Source of the DNA: Fuerstiella sp.
GTDB lineage: Bacteria; Planctomycetota; Planctomycetia; Planctomycetales; Planctomycetaceae
NCBI GenBank assembly: GCA_014238335.1
Contig: JABABI010000014.1
Coordinates: 36,948 to 100,947, forward strand
Reading direction: 5' to 3'
DNA: 64,000 bases
Shown here: piece by piece, positions 9,232-18,509 of the stretch
Layout: each line of letters begins with the position of its first letter
How positions within the stretch are numbered: the first letter of the stretch is position 1
Notes under the pieces: generated by a model
The model's input: the letters and a program-made list of their open reading frames with translations, nothing else
Database searches by the model: none
What the model was told of the DNA's origin: nothing
Program-made: the position numbers and the translations under genes

Positions 9232-10533
9232 GTGCAAGGGCCCTTTGTGCCGCGTTCCAATCCTGTTGTCAGAATCATTTTGCTGGTCTCGTGTGCTCAT
9301 GCGCTGGTTCATTTGCTTGAGCAATCCATTGCCAGTGTTGAACAGGTGATCTCCACGGAGTTCACGCTGAGTTTTAAAGAGTCCGGTTTTCTGGGAAGTG
9401 CACTGCGGCTGCCGTACGGCATTGGAGCCTTCTTTGCCGGATTACTGGCGGATCGTTTCGGCGAGAAACGCATTCTGGTGCTGTATCTGTTTGGTTCGGC
9501 GGTCGTTTCGGTGTCCTTCGTGGCCAGCGGAAGTGCATCGGCGATTTACTGCCAGTTGTTCGCCATGGGCGCGTTTGCCAGTATGTATCATCCAGCCGGG
9601 CTGTCGCTGCTGGCGCATGAGACTACTCCGCAAACGCGGTCGCGGGCGCTGGGGATTCACGGCATCTTTGGCTCTCTGGGAATTGCATCGGCACCCTTTA
9701 TGGCCGGGCTGATGCTGTCCGCCCGCCCAGGGGACTGGCGAGGTTATTACTTATTGCTCGGACTGGTCAGTACCGTTCTTGGGATACTGGTGTGGACACT
9801 GTTGCAGCCAAAGGTCCGTTCGGTTGTCTCGGAGCGACGGCCTGCCGACACGGGCGACCCAAATTCAGCGGCAGCGGATGAACAGCCTCAAGACGCTCTG
9901 TCGCACGAGTCTACACTCAGGTTTCAGTTGTGGCCCTATACCGTGCTGGTTCTGGGCACGGCACTGGGAGGCACGATCTACGGTGCCGTGCTGCATTTCT
10001 TGCCGCGGTATCTGAAAGAGTCAGGAGCATTGGCGCCGCTGGAAGGGCTGGTTGGGCATCCCATTGCCGCTGAAGCATTGGGTAATTACGCGGCCGCTCT
10101 GGCTCTGATCTGCGGAGCATTCGGGCAGTGGACGGCCGGGCGGCTGGCGCAGCCGCGATCACTTCCCTTGCTGTTGTCCGCGGTTTATCTCGCCAACATT
10201 CCTTTTCTTGTGTGGATGACCTTCGCCGAAGGCTGGCAAAGACTTTTGGCCGCGTGCCTGTGGGCGTTTGTCCACTTCATGAATCAGCCGTTGTATAACA
10301 GTCTGATTCCGGAATTTCTGCCGCGACGACGCCTGAGTGTGGGATTTGGCTTCAGCAACATGATGGGCTTTGGCGTTGGCGCATTTGGTCCGCCACTGGT
10401 CGCATTGTTTGACGAACGATTCGCCGACTACACCTTCAGCTATTCGGCTCTGGCAGTTCTGGCTTTCGTGGCGGCCTTGTTGCCGCTTCCGCTGATGTTC
10501 AGCCGATTTGCTAAGCGGGAAGTTGATGCGTAA
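9232..10533 (+). CDS. MFS transporter (Fsr-like)
   Basis: Major facilitator superfamily transporter of the inner membrane, about 433 residues with 12 predicted membrane segments and a hydrophilic loop around residues 195-225 between the two halves. The motif A region LADRFGEKRILV after the second segment is the best marker. The N-terminus VRIILLVSCAHALVHLLEQS resembles fosmidomycin-resistance-like (Fsr) transporters, but the substrate is unknown. The start is uncertain: GTG 9232 has AGGT upstream, GTG 9247 is also possible, and a TTG at 9202 would overlap the isomerase gene. It directly follows that gene on the same strand, so it may import or export a related small molecule; this is inference from position only. 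Confidence 0.85.
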   Translation: MQGPFVPRSNPVVRIILLVSCAHALVHLLEQSIASVEQVISTEFTLSFKESGFLGSALRLPYGIGAFFAGLLADRFGEKRILVLYLFGSAVVSVSFVASGSASAIYCQLFAMGAFASMYHPAGLSLLAHETTPQTRSRALGIHGIFGSLGIASAPFMAGLMLSARPGDWRGYYLLLGLVSTVLGILVWTLLQPKVRSVVSERRPADTGDPNSAAADEQPQDALSHESTLRFQLWPYTVLVLGTALGGTIYGAVLHFLPRYLKESGALAPLEGLVGHPIAAEALGNYAAALALICGAFGQWTAGRLAQPRSLPLLLSAVYLANIPFLVWMTFAEGWQRLLAACLWAFVHFMNQPLYNSLIPEFLPRRRLSVGFGFSNMMGFGVGAFGPPLVALFDERFADYTFSYSALAVLAFVAALLPLPLMFSRFAKREVDA

Positions 10534-10834
10534 ACAAAACTTTTCCAGGCCCGGTGATGTGACCGCGGAACGACGTGGTCACGGCTCTGTTCGCGGATAA
10601 TCGGTGGCGTATCCCGCCCGTTACGGCTCGGTCGCGCATCCCGAATTCTCAGCTTTGGATGGTTTGCCGGTGGAAGTATTTTCCGCGCATTGGAATATTT
10701 TTCCGGACGCGTATCTGCCTGCAGCAGCGACACCTGGGGAAAAACGAGTAAGTACGACATTGGCGAGTCGTTCGCAGCACGTGCCTTACCGTCAAAGTCC
10801 GAAGAACTGATACAGATAACACCAGGGGGCGGGA
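10534..10834. promoter_or_regulatory. Upstream region of the flagellar operon
   Basis: These 301 bases precede flgF. A 6-bp inverted repeat GTGACC/GGTCAC (10559-10564 and 10577-10582) lies near the end of the MFS gene; it has no T-run, so its role as terminator or operator is open. I searched by eye for sigma-54 and sigma-28 flagellar promoter elements and found no convincing match. A purine-rich GGGGGCGGGA precedes the flgF ATG. Confidence 0.4.
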
Positions 10835-11575
10835 ATGATTTCAGGACTGTACAGCGCGGCCACGGCGATGGATGCCGCGGCGATGCGACACGAAACGTCA
10901 GCGGCGAATCTTGCGAATGCGCATATGCCGGGGTTCCGTCGGCGGGTGGTGTCTCAGACACCGTTCGACGTGACCATGGCCGATGCTCAGGACAAATCGT
11001 CGATGTCAACGTTGCTGGGCACAACCATCGGGACAACCGAGAACGCGATCAAGGTGGACTTTTCCCAGGGGGGCTTGAAGCAGACGGGCAACAAGTATGA
11101 CATCGCCCTCAACGGCGACGGCTTCTTTGTGGTGGAAGGCCCGGACGGACCGCTCTACACCCGGAACGGTCAGTTCCAGGCAAATAACGATGGTGAACTG
11201 CTGACGGTGGATCAGTTGCCGGTGCTGGGTGTGAACGGTCCGATCGTCATCCCACCCGATACTGTGATGAACGCGGTAAACGTTGACAACGAGGGGCGGT
11301 TCACGGCCAACGGGGTCGAATTCGGTCAGCTGGAAACCGTGCGGTTTCCGAACAGAAATGTGCTGACGCCTGTGGGGGCATCGCTATTCCAGAAACCCGA
11401 CAATGTGACACCGGAAGTCTCGAACGTCGAGGTGCTGCAGGGGCACGTCGAACAGGGGAATGCTGCTTACATGGTGGAACTGGTCAACATCATGGTGGCA
11501 TCAAGGCAGTACGAAGCAGCACAGCGAGTGCTTAATTCCATTGACGAATCCGTCGAGAAACACATCAACACCTGA
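10835..11575 (+). CDS. flgF: Flagellar basal-body rod protein FlgF
   Basis: Proximal rod protein, 246 residues, exported by the flagellar type III apparatus. The N-terminal rod-family signature SAANLANAHMPGFRRR (28-43), the central GDGFFVVEGPDGPLYTRNGQF, and the C-terminal Flg_bbr helix (LVNIMVASRQYEAAQRVLNSID) are all present. FlgF and FlgG are hard to separate by sequence; I assign FlgF because it is shorter, precedes a canonical FlgG, and has the FlgF-like MISGLYSAATAMDA start rather than the FlgG start. A strong ribosome binding site (GGGGGCGGGA) precedes ATG 10835. It is the first gene of the flagellar operon. Genes for FlgB, FlgC, FlgD and FlgE are absent from this window and must lie elsewhere. 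Confidence 0.88.
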   Translation: MISGLYSAATAMDAAAMRHETSAANLANAHMPGFRRRVVSQTPFDVTMADAQDKSSMSTLLGTTIGTTENAIKVDFSQGGLKQTGNKYDIALNGDGFFVVEGPDGPLYTRNGQFQANNDGELLTVDQLPVLGVNGPIVIPPDTVMNAVNVDNEGRFTANGVEFGQLETVRFPNRNVLTPVGASLFQKPDNVTPEVSNVEVLQGHVEQGNAAYMVELVNIMVASRQYEAAQRVLNSIDESVEKHINT

Positions 11576-11693
11576 TGAGGGGATGGCTTTCACTGCCACC
11601 GCGAACTCACTGTTCAGAGTTACTATAAGAATTCCAGGACTTTGTTTTGACAACACAGGCGACACGAACTGTTGCATAAGGAACACGTCGAGC

Positions 11694-12485
11694 ATGCTAA
11701 AGGCTCTTTACACCAGCGCCACGGGAATGAAGGCCCAGGAAACGCTGATCGACAACACGGCCAACAACCTGGCCAACGTCAATACCCACGGATTTCGTAG
11801 AAGTCGCGTGGACTTCGCGGACCTCGTGTACAACACTATTCGACAGCCGGGCACTGCCGTTTCCAACACGCAGGTCTCTCCGACGGGCTTGCAGATAGGA
11901 AACGGCGTTCGTGTTGTCGGAACGACCAAGCAGTTTATGCAGGGCACCCTTGAGAACTCGGAAGGCCCTCTGGACGTCGCCATCGAAGGCGAGGGCTTCT
12001 TTGAGGTGCAACTGCCCGGCGGGGAGCCCCGTTATACTCGCAGTGGGGCTTTTCGCGTGGACGGAGAAGGTCGATTCGTCAATGCTGACGGATACCTCCT
12101 GACTCCTCAGATTACGATTCCCAACGGGGTCACAAATCTCTCGATTGGGGTCGACGGCACCGTAAGTGGCGTTCAGGACGGCGATCGCGCCAATCGAGTT
12201 GATTTCGGTCAAATCCAGCTGGCGACATTCCTGAATCCGGCAGGACTTTCCAGCGAAGGTTCTAACCTGTTTGCTCAAACGGTGGCATCCGGGGATGCCG
12301 TGGTTGGCAATGCGACCGAACCCGGTTTCGGAACACTTCGCCACGGTTTTCTTGAGGGTTCTAACGTAGAAGTCGTGACCGAGCTGATCTCACTGATCTC
12401 AGCACAACGTGCCTACGAAGTGAATTCCCGAGCGATTCGTGCCGGTGACGAAATGTTATCCACTGCCACTGAAGTCCTGAGGTAA
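11694..12485 (+). CDS. flgG: Flagellar distal rod protein FlgG
   Basis: Distal rod protein of 263 residues, close to the usual 260. The N-terminus MLKALYTSATGMKAQE and DNTANNLANVNTHGFRRSR is canonical, followed by EGEGFFEVQLPGGEPRYTRSGAF and the C-terminal VEVVTELISLISAQRAYEVNSRAI motif. The start at ATG 11694 was chosen over an upstream frame opening at 11460 because the extra residues are an out-of-frame shadow of flgF. The gap to flgF is 118 bases, wide for this operon. The stop codon is 5 bases before flgA, with GAGG of the flgA ribosome binding site overlapping the flgG end. Confidence 0.95.
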   Translation: MLKALYTSATGMKAQETLIDNTANNLANVNTHGFRRSRVDFADLVYNTIRQPGTAVSNTQVSPTGLQIGNGVRVVGTTKQFMQGTLENSEGPLDVAIEGEGFFEVQLPGGEPRYTRSGAFRVDGEGRFVNADGYLLTPQITIPNGVTNLSIGVDGTVSGVQDGDRANRVDFGQIQLATFLNPAGLSSEGSNLFAQTVASGDAVVGNATEPGFGTLRHGFLEGSNVEVVTELISLISAQRAYEVNSRAIRAGDEMLSTATEVLR

Positions 12486-12490
12486 AGCTG

Positions 12491-13528
12491 ATGCGAGATA
12501 TTTGCCATAGCTGTAAAGAGACCACTTTGAAGGTGGTGATGCCGGTCTTCGCCACCGTTGTGCTGATGGGCCTGGCAGACCAGTGTAGTGCACAGATTAC
12601 CGTGCGACTGCACCGTGAGCCCGTGGTGAGTCTCCGAGATGTGCGGCTGGATGACATCGCGACCATTACAGCGGCATCGCCGCGAGTTATCGCGACCATC
12701 GGAAGTGTGGATGTCGCATCCATTCCGTCACCCGAAGTGAGCACAACGGTCTCTTCGTCGTTCATTCGGATTCGGCTGATGCTGGCGGGCTGGCAGAAAT
12801 CTGCCGTTGTTGTGGAGGGACCGGAAGCTGTCCTGATCACGTACGCGGAATCGAATCCCGTCACCGACGCTGATGTTGAACGCGCGGCGCGCGATGCAAT
12901 GCTGCTCATGCCTGGCACAGACGAAGACAACCTCCAGGTTCGCCTGACGGACGTGTTTATGGCATCGCTTGCGCCACAACTGCGGGAACGGGGCGGCCTT
13001 CGTGTTGAGGTCTCATCGCCTGTCAGGGCACAGCTTGGTCAGGTCAGTATGAGAGTTCGGTTGTGGAAGGGAGAAGATGTCGTCACCACTCGCGTGGTTA
13101 GATTCAGGGTGCTGAAACGACAAAGAGTGGTTGTTACAAGGGTGTCTCTGCAGCGTGATTCCATTATCGAAGAAGGCGACGTGCAGTTTGAGAATCGGTT
13201 CCTGTCGACAGTGGCTGATGAACCGAAGGAAGCGGACGTTTACGGTCAGAGGGTCCGAACCTTAGTTCCTGCGGGCAAGATTCTGTCATTGCGCGACCTG
13301 CGGACGCCCGTTCAAAAGAGAAACGGATATGTGATCCAGGCGCGCGACAGTGTTCGGGTAACCGCGGTTGGAAACGGCTTGAAAATTCGATTGGCGAAGG
13401 CTGAAGCTCTGGAGTCGGGGCGTGTGGGTGAGACGATTCGAATGCGAAACTCTGTTTCGAACAAAGAAATCTTTGGCAGGGTTGTGGAAGCTGGTGAAGT
13501 GGTCATCAATATGGCGGCGACACGGTAG
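12491..13528 (+). CDS. flgA: Flagellar P-ring assembly chaperone FlgA
   Basis: Periplasmic chaperone needed to polymerise the FlgI P ring, 345 residues, longer than the E. coli protein (219). A signal sequence spans about residues 13-34 (TTLKVVMPVFATVVLMGLAD). The C-terminal half carries the SAF/FlgA domain: VVVTRVSLQRDSIIEEGDV, then GRTLVPAG-like VRTLVPAGKILSLRDLR, and a final QARDSVRVTAV with GVGETIRMRNS-like repeat. The N-terminal 100 residues are an extra beta-rich domain not found in enterobacterial FlgA. It sits 5 bases after flgG and 30 before flgH, so it is co-translated with its ring partners. Confidence 0.9.
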   Translation: MRDICHSCKETTLKVVMPVFATVVLMGLADQCSAQITVRLHREPVVSLRDVRLDDIATITAASPRVIATIGSVDVASIPSPEVSTTVSSSFIRIRLMLAGWQKSAVVVEGPEAVLITYAESNPVTDADVERAARDAMLLMPGTDEDNLQVRLTDVFMASLAPQLRERGGLRVEVSSPVRAQLGQVSMRVRLWKGEDVVTTRVVRFRVLKRQRVVVTRVSLQRDSIIEEGDVQFENRFLSTVADEPKEADVYGQRVRTLVPAGKILSLRDLRTPVQKRNGYVIQARDSVRVTAVGNGLKIRLAKAEALESGRVGETIRMRNSVSNKEIFGRVVEAGEVVINMAATR

Positions 13529-13558
13529 CAGACTGCGTTGCAGGACAGGGAAGTCAAC

Positions 13559-14203
13559 ATGAAACGCGTATACAATTCCAAACAACTCATGAAGTCAGTG
13601 TGCCTGACGGTCTGTGGTCTGTTGGCTGCGTCTGGCGACGTGTCGGCAGATTCTCTCTGGCGTCGTCGGGACCCTCAACAGGCTTTTTTGTTTGAAGATT
13701 CCCGGGCGCGGCGACCGGGTGACTTACTGACGTTAATCATCAACGAATCAACTGAAGTCGATAACCGCGAGAATAAGGGGCTCAACAAGTCGTCCGATGC
13801 CTCAATGAAATTCGATCTGGCGACCGCCGCCAGTGGCGGCTTCAGCAACCAGGCAGCATCAGGAGAGCTGGACACCAGCATGGCGAACAACAGGAACTTT
13901 TCCGGTGGGGCGATCTACCGCAACTCACGCGAGTTGCTGGACAAAATTACAGTGACAGTCGTGCAGGTGCTGCCGAACGGGAATCTGGTGTTGTGCGGTG
14001 AGCGTCGCACTACGATTGCCGGTGAGCTGAGATGCCTGAGGATCACAGGCGTCGCACGTCCAGTCGACATCGGGCCTGACAATACCATCAGTTCGCGGTT
14101 TGTCGCGAACATGAGAACAGTCTATGAAGACTCTGGTCAGGAACGACATTTTACCCGCCAGGGGTGGCTGGGGCGCAAGATGAATAAAATCTGGCCGTTC
14201 TAG
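13559..14203 (+). CDS. flgH: Flagellar L-ring protein FlgH
   Basis: Outer-membrane L-ring subunit, 214 residues. Family motifs: SLWRRRDPQQAFLFEDSRARRPGD around residue 32-55, then LLTLIINESTEVDN, GLNKSSD, and the C-terminal block NGNLVLCGERR with VRPVDI-like VARPVDIGPDNTISS. ATG 13559 is preceded by CAGGGAAGTCAAC, a good ribosome binding site; an in-frame ATG-less extension to 13538 is unlikely. FlgH is normally a lipoprotein, but the mature region here begins after a plain signal peptide and I see no canonical lipobox; the closest, LTVC at 21-24, lacks Ala/Gly before the Cys. Its stop overlaps a possible GTG start of flgI (TAGTG). Confidence 0.92.
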   Translation: MKRVYNSKQLMKSVCLTVCGLLAASGDVSADSLWRRRDPQQAFLFEDSRARRPGDLLTLIINESTEVDNRENKGLNKSSDASMKFDLATAASGGFSNQAASGELDTSMANNRNFSGGAIYRNSRELLDKITVTVVQVLPNGNLVLCGERRTTIAGELRCLRITGVARPVDIGPDNTISSRFVANMRTVYEDSGQERHFTRQGWLGRKMNKIWPF

Positions 14204-14271
14204 TGTCGGGTATGAATCCGCCAGTGCACTGCGCCGTGGCTCGTTTGCTGGAGAAGACAAGGACGTCAGAT

Positions 14272-15405
14272 ATGAAAACTCTGAAAATGACGACCGCACT
14301 CGCCGCGGCTCTGTGCTGCCTTTACGGTGACACTCTGAGTGCCTTCGAATCGCCTCAGGTTCGTATCAAAGACGTTACAGATATCGCCGGAGAACATCCC
14401 AACGACCTGATTGGCTATGGGCTGGTGGTCGGTCTTGCTGGTACGGGAGGTTCCAGCGAAGCGACAAAACGTGCCGCAATCGAATTTCTGCAGAAAATGG
14501 GGTTACGCGCGGATCCGCAGATCCGCGCCTTCATTCAACGGGCCAGAGAGAAAACTGACAACATCAGCGTGGTCATGGTGACCGCAACGCTGCCATCCTT
14601 CCGCAAGCCCGGACAGAAGCTTGATGTCATTGTGTCAGCATTCGACGACGCTGAGAGTCTGAATGGCGGACTGCTGCTGCGAACTCCCCTGAAGGGTGTC
14701 GATGGTGCAGTTTATGCGGTTGCAACCGGCGCTGTATCCACGAACGGGGGGGAGTTTGGCGGCGAGGCGTCATCGGTCGTGAAGAATCATCCGACGACAG
14801 GTCGTGTTCCGAACGGTGCCGTCATTGAGGTGGAAGTTCCGGCGAAGATTATTCATCAGGGTGTCTTTCATCTGTTGCTGCGCCATCCCAGTCTGGAAAC
14901 TGCGGTCAACATCGTGACGGCAGTCAACACGGTCGCTCCCGAGACAGCCGTGATCATCGATCCAGCCATGGTCTCCGTGCGTGTTCCTTTTCAGGCAAAT
15001 TTTCTGCCTTATCAATTTATTGCCAAATGCCGGAGTCTGATGGTCACCCCGGCGATGGACGCCAAAGTGATTATTAACGAGCGAACCGGAACTGTGGTTT
15101 TTACGGAAGACGTGCGGTTGTCAGGTGTGGCGATCACTCACGGTAATTTGATCGTAACAACCGTCGAGTCGCCGGAGGTGTCACAGCCGGATGCGTTTGG
15201 GGCGGGTGATACGGTCGTCGTGCCGCGTACCGAGGTCGGTGTGACAGAAGAGAACCGCAGAATCAACGTTATTCCCGCGAACCCCACAGTGTCGGATCTG
15301 GCCGCGTCATTGAATGCTCTGGGCGTAAGTCCCCGCGACCTGAGTTCGATTTTTCAAATGCTGAAGGAAACCGGTGCCCTGCATGCAGAACTGGAACTCA
15401 AGTAA
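14272..15405 (+). CDS. flgI: Flagellar P-ring protein FlgI
   Basis: Periplasmic P-ring subunit, 377 residues, about the family length (365-370). A signal peptide covers residues 1-23 (MKTLKMTTALAAALCCLYG). Conserved segments: RIKDVTDIAGEHPNDLIGYGLVVGLAGTGG is followed by NISVVMVTATLPSF, PGQKLDVIVSAFDDAESL, GGEASSVVKNHPTTGRVPNGA and the C-terminal SDLAASLNALGVSPRDLSSI. A GTG at 14203, overlapping the flgH stop, would add 23 residues before the signal peptide; I prefer ATG 14272. The next gene starts 12 bases after the stop. Confidence 0.95.
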   Translation: MKTLKMTTALAAALCCLYGDTLSAFESPQVRIKDVTDIAGEHPNDLIGYGLVVGLAGTGGSSEATKRAAIEFLQKMGLRADPQIRAFIQRAREKTDNISVVMVTATLPSFRKPGQKLDVIVSAFDDAESLNGGLLLRTPLKGVDGAVYAVATGAVSTNGGEFGGEASSVVKNHPTTGRVPNGAVIEVEVPAKIIHQGVFHLLLRHPSLETAVNIVTAVNTVAPETAVIIDPAMVSVRVPFQANFLPYQFIAKCRSLMVTPAMDAKVIINERTGTVVFTEDVRLSGVAITHGNLIVTTVESPEVSQPDAFGAGDTVVVPRTEVGVTEENRRINVIPANPTVSDLAASLNALGVSPRDLSSIFQMLKETGALHAELELK

Positions 15406-15417
15406 AGGATTGTGACG

Positions 15418-15843
15418 ATGCCAGTAAACGCCGCGGTGCCGATGGGTGCGATGGAAGCAATGACGCCGATATCTCCGCTTCAGGGTGGCAACAGTCTGTC
15501 CGGGCGCAGTTTTTCCGACGCAGCGTCCGCAGCTCGCGAATTCGAATCGGTTTTCGTTTCGATGATGCTGAAAACCATGCGGCAATCGATGTCGAAAGAC
15601 ATGTTTGCAGGCGACGACAGTGACACTTTTGGCGGAATGTTCGATGCGTTCATGGGACAGCACATCGCGGAAAACGGCGGAATCGGCCTGGCGAAATTCT
15701 TCGACGAAGCTGGGATGGCTGCCGGCACCAATAATGTTCTGTCCGAAACGCAGGCACAGGACGCTGTTTCTGCGCAGGCAGCGCCGATCCTCAGAGAACA
15801 CCAGTTGAAGGCATACAAAGATGCAGCAGCAATCGCAGAATAA
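15418..15843 (+). CDS. flgJ: Rod-binding protein, FlgJ N-terminal domain only
   Basis: Rod-capping or rod-binding protein of 141 residues that promotes rod polymerisation in the periplasm. The Rod-binding domain is recognisable from residues about 36-90: AAREFESVFVSMMLKTMRQS, then DTFGGMFDAFMGQHIAENGGIGLAKF. The C-terminal glucosaminidase/muramidase domain of enterobacterial FlgJ is absent, as in many bacteria, so a separate enzyme must open the cell wall. The start is ATG 15418 because AGGA lies 8 bases upstream (15406-15409); GTG 15412 is too close to it. The 3' end overlaps the next gene by 23 bases. Confidence 0.88.
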   Translation: MPVNAAVPMGAMEAMTPISPLQGGNSLSGRSFSDAASAAREFESVFVSMMLKTMRQSMSKDMFAGDDSDTFGGMFDAFMGQHIAENGGIGLAKFFDEAGMAAGTNNVLSETQAQDAVSAQAAPILREHQLKAYKDAAAIAE

Positions 15844-16483
15844 TCAGTTACGTTATACGGGTTCCCGCTCCCGTATGATGGATGTCCGCAGGTCTCCTCT
15901 GGCCGCACCAGAGGAGATCCCGCGGACATCTGAGATGGGCGTTACGGTCCCCCGTCCGACGAAAACAGATGTAATCCCCGGCGGCTGGGAGGAAGATGTG
16001 CTGCGTCTGCTTGCGCATTTCGATGCGCAGGAGTCCGCAATGCTTGCGCTGAAGTCGCTGCTGCAGGACCTGGGCGCTGTGGGTGCAGAGAATGAAGATA
16101 CACGCAGACTGCGAATCCGCATGGATGCGGCCACGGAGCTGTGCCGCAGACTGGATTCGGACTGCCGGCTGATCGTACAGCAACTGGCAGAACGAATGCA
16201 GATACCACTGGAGGACTTCGTGGTTCATCATCTGATTTCTGCCGTTCACGAACACAATACGGAATTGGGGCATTCGCTGCGGATGGCAAGGCAACGACTG
16301 TTGAAACTGACGTCACAGGTGCGTCGGATATCGGCGACAACGGCATGGATTCTGTCCGGCTATCGAGAAATTCGACAGGCCGTTTTTCAGCAGGCCGGCG
16401 GAGTCACAGACTCGGACAGATACGACGCTTCCGGCCGCAAATCCGTGACACCTGAGTCGCTGCGTTACGGGACACGTTCATGA
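15821..16483 (+). CDS. FlgN-like flagellar export chaperone (by position and helical pattern)
   Basis: Protein of 220 residues with a disordered, Pro/Arg-rich N-terminus (1-55) and a helical remainder (about 58-185) whose heptad-like pattern fits an antiparallel helical chaperone. It lies directly before flgK and flgL, where FlgN, their cytosolic chaperone, is usually encoded. No sequence motif is diagnostic, since FlgN proteins diverge strongly, so the name rests on synteny and fold type. The gene overlaps the flgJ end by 23 bases, implying translational coupling. The length exceeds FlgN of E. coli (138), mainly from the N-terminal tail and the C-terminal tail after residue 190. Confidence 0.55.
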   Translation: MQQQSQNNQLRYTGSRSRMMDVRRSPLAAPEEIPRTSEMGVTVPRPTKTDVIPGGWEEDVLRLLAHFDAQESAMLALKSLLQDLGAVGAENEDTRRLRIRMDAATELCRRLDSDCRLIVQQLAERMQIPLEDFVVHHLISAVHEHNTELGHSLRMARQRLLKLTSQVRRISATTAWILSGYREIRQAVFQQAGGVTDSDRYDASGRKSVTPESLRYGTRS

Positions 16484-16515
16484 GAAAGCAGGATTCGTAC
16501 TGCAGGTAAACGGTC

Positions 16516-18483
16516 ATGCGAGGATTCGACATAGGAATCTCAGCGGTTCGCACTCATCAGCGAACGCTGAATACCATCGGCAACAACATCGCCAATGCTG
16601 CGACACCGGGCTATCACAGGCAGCGTGTCAATCTTGTTACGCGCCTGCCTCAGGTTGACGGCTTACAACTGGTCGGCAGCGGCGTTGACGTTGGCAGCAT
16701 TGATCGACTGTACGACGCTGCTACAGAAGAGGCGATTCTGCGAAACGTGACGCAGCTGGGGCGGGTGGATGCCGAACTGGATGTGTCACGGAGAATTGAA
16801 AGTCTGTTTACGCCGGGTGACAGTTCGATTCACGCGAACCTGTCAGATTTCTTTAACAGCCTTGAGTCTGTCGCGAATTCTCCTGAGGTTCCGACGGTAC
16901 GCAACGAATTCCTTCAATCATCCCAGAACCTCATCTACAAGTTCGGGCGTCTTAATGGTGACCTTGAGCAGCAACGGCATGCTGCAGTCTCCGAAGTGAC
17001 GGACACGGTTGACCTGATGAACGGGATCATCACCGACATCGCAGAGCTGAATCGAAACATACGTTTCGCTCGAACCCGCCTGCTTGAGCCCAATGATCTG
17101 CTGGACCAGCGCGACGCATTCGTTTCTCAATTGGCCCAATGGGCCGATGTCAGCATTCAGACGATGGATGACGGACGGGAGGTGCTGCTGGTTAGTGGAT
17201 CCACCGTTTCCGTCGGCGAATCGACGAACTCGTTACTGGTTGAATATGATGACGATGAGTTGATTGTCCGCGTGGATGGGAATGCACGGCCGCTGGAGCT
17301 GAGGTCCGGCCGACTGGGGGGGCTCCTGGAGGCGGCCAATGAAAACATTCCGGCAACGCAGGCGCGACTGAGTGACTTGGTTGCGACGATTGTGCGGAGC
17401 GTCGATCAGCAATACGCGACAGGCCTCACGGATGCCGGAGCGTTCCAGGTGATCAAAGGAAGCCGCGGCGTCGATGCCGTCAACGTTCCCCTGGTCAGCA
17501 GCGGGCTGGCATTTCCTGTGATACGCGGCGATCTTACTATTACCGTGACCGGCACGGATGGCCGTCGAACGTCGCACCGAGTTGCAATTGATCCCTACAC
17601 GGATTCTCTGACAGATCTGGCCACTGCGCTGGACGCGATTAGTGGAGTGGACGCCCTGGTTAATTCGGAAACCGGTCTGCTGACAGTATCGGCCATCGGC
17701 AATCAAAAGATTGATTTCGCCGGACGTGTGGATGACGTGCCGGACCTGACTTCCTACACCGGGACTGCCCAGCCGGAGTTCTCCGGATTTTACGTCGGTG
17801 ATACCAACGATGACTGGACAGTCAGTTTTAACGGGGCGGGCACGGTTGGTGTAACCGACGGTCTGACGGCAACCATCCGCAATAGTGCGGGACAGGTCTT
17901 GGCGAATATTAATATTGGCTCTGGTTATGAGGCCGGCACGCCAGTGGGACTTGGCGACGGTGTATCACTGCAATTCGGAAACGGAGATGTCGTCGGTACT
18001 GATACGGCCAATGTGCTGGTCACTGCGGATCCGGACAATACCGGAATCCTTTCTGCTCTGGGGCTGAACAGTCTGTTTACGGGAGCCCAAATTGACACGT
18101 ACGCTATGGTCCAGGACATTGTCGCGGCACCTGAGCTGCTTGCGATTTCGTTGACCGGATATCCGGGCGATGCCAGTAATATGGCATCCCTGGCCAATCT
18201 GCGGGATTTTCGTCTGTCTTCGCTCAGCAATCGCACATTTGTGGAGGAACTGGCTGACTTCACTGCCGACACAGGTTTGCAGGTGCAACAGGTTTCAAAT
18301 GAAAAGGTGCAGCTGGAAGCGTATGGACAACGTCTTAACGAAGACCGCGAGGCATCATCGGGAGTCAGTGCTGACGAAGAAATTCTGAAGATGATGGAGG
18401 TGGAGCGGGCGTTTCAGGCGGCCGCTAGATTTATCACGGCTGTGGATGACACGATGGAAGTCATCATGCGGATCATTCAGTAG
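16516..18483 (+). CDS. flgK: Flagellar hook-associated protein 1, FlgK
   Basis: Hook-filament junction protein, 655 residues, exported by type III secretion. The N-terminus MRGFDIGISAVRTHQRTLNT and GNNIANAATPGYHRQRVNL carry the rod/hook family signature. DSSIHANLSDFFNSLESVAN and EILEPNDLLDQRD-like LLEPNDLLDQRDAFVSQLAQ are FlgK-specific. The C-terminus EEILKMMEVERAFQAAARFI is the terminal D0 helix. The central region (about 300-530) is beta-rich and longer than E. coli FlgK (547 total), consistent with an expanded surface domain. It follows the FlgN-like gene by 32 bases. Confidence 0.95.
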   Translation: MRGFDIGISAVRTHQRTLNTIGNNIANAATPGYHRQRVNLVTRLPQVDGLQLVGSGVDVGSIDRLYDAATEEAILRNVTQLGRVDAELDVSRRIESLFTPGDSSIHANLSDFFNSLESVANSPEVPTVRNEFLQSSQNLIYKFGRLNGDLEQQRHAAVSEVTDTVDLMNGIITDIAELNRNIRFARTRLLEPNDLLDQRDAFVSQLAQWADVSIQTMDDGREVLLVSGSTVSVGESTNSLLVEYDDDELIVRVDGNARPLELRSGRLGGLLEAANENIPATQARLSDLVATIVRSVDQQYATGLTDAGAFQVIKGSRGVDAVNVPLVSSGLAFPVIRGDLTITVTGTDGRRTSHRVAIDPYTDSLTDLATALDAISGVDALVNSETGLLTVSAIGNQKIDFAGRVDDVPDLTSYTGTAQPEFSGFYVGDTNDDWTVSFNGAGTVGVTDGLTATIRNSAGQVLANINIGSGYEAGTPVGLGDGVSLQFGNGDVVGTDTANVLVTADPDNTGILSALGLNSLFTGAQIDTYAMVQDIVAAPELLAISLTGYPGDASNMASLANLRDFRLSSLSNRTFVEELADFTADTGLQVQQVSNEKVQLEAYGQRLNEDREASSGVSADEEILKMMEVERAFQAAARFITAVDDTMEVIMRIIQ

Positions 18484-18509
18484 ATAAGACTGGCGGAAAA
18501 GAGTAGTTC

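Noticed and set aside
10559..10582. Inverted repeat as a rho-independent terminator
   Set aside because: No T-run after the 6-bp stem.
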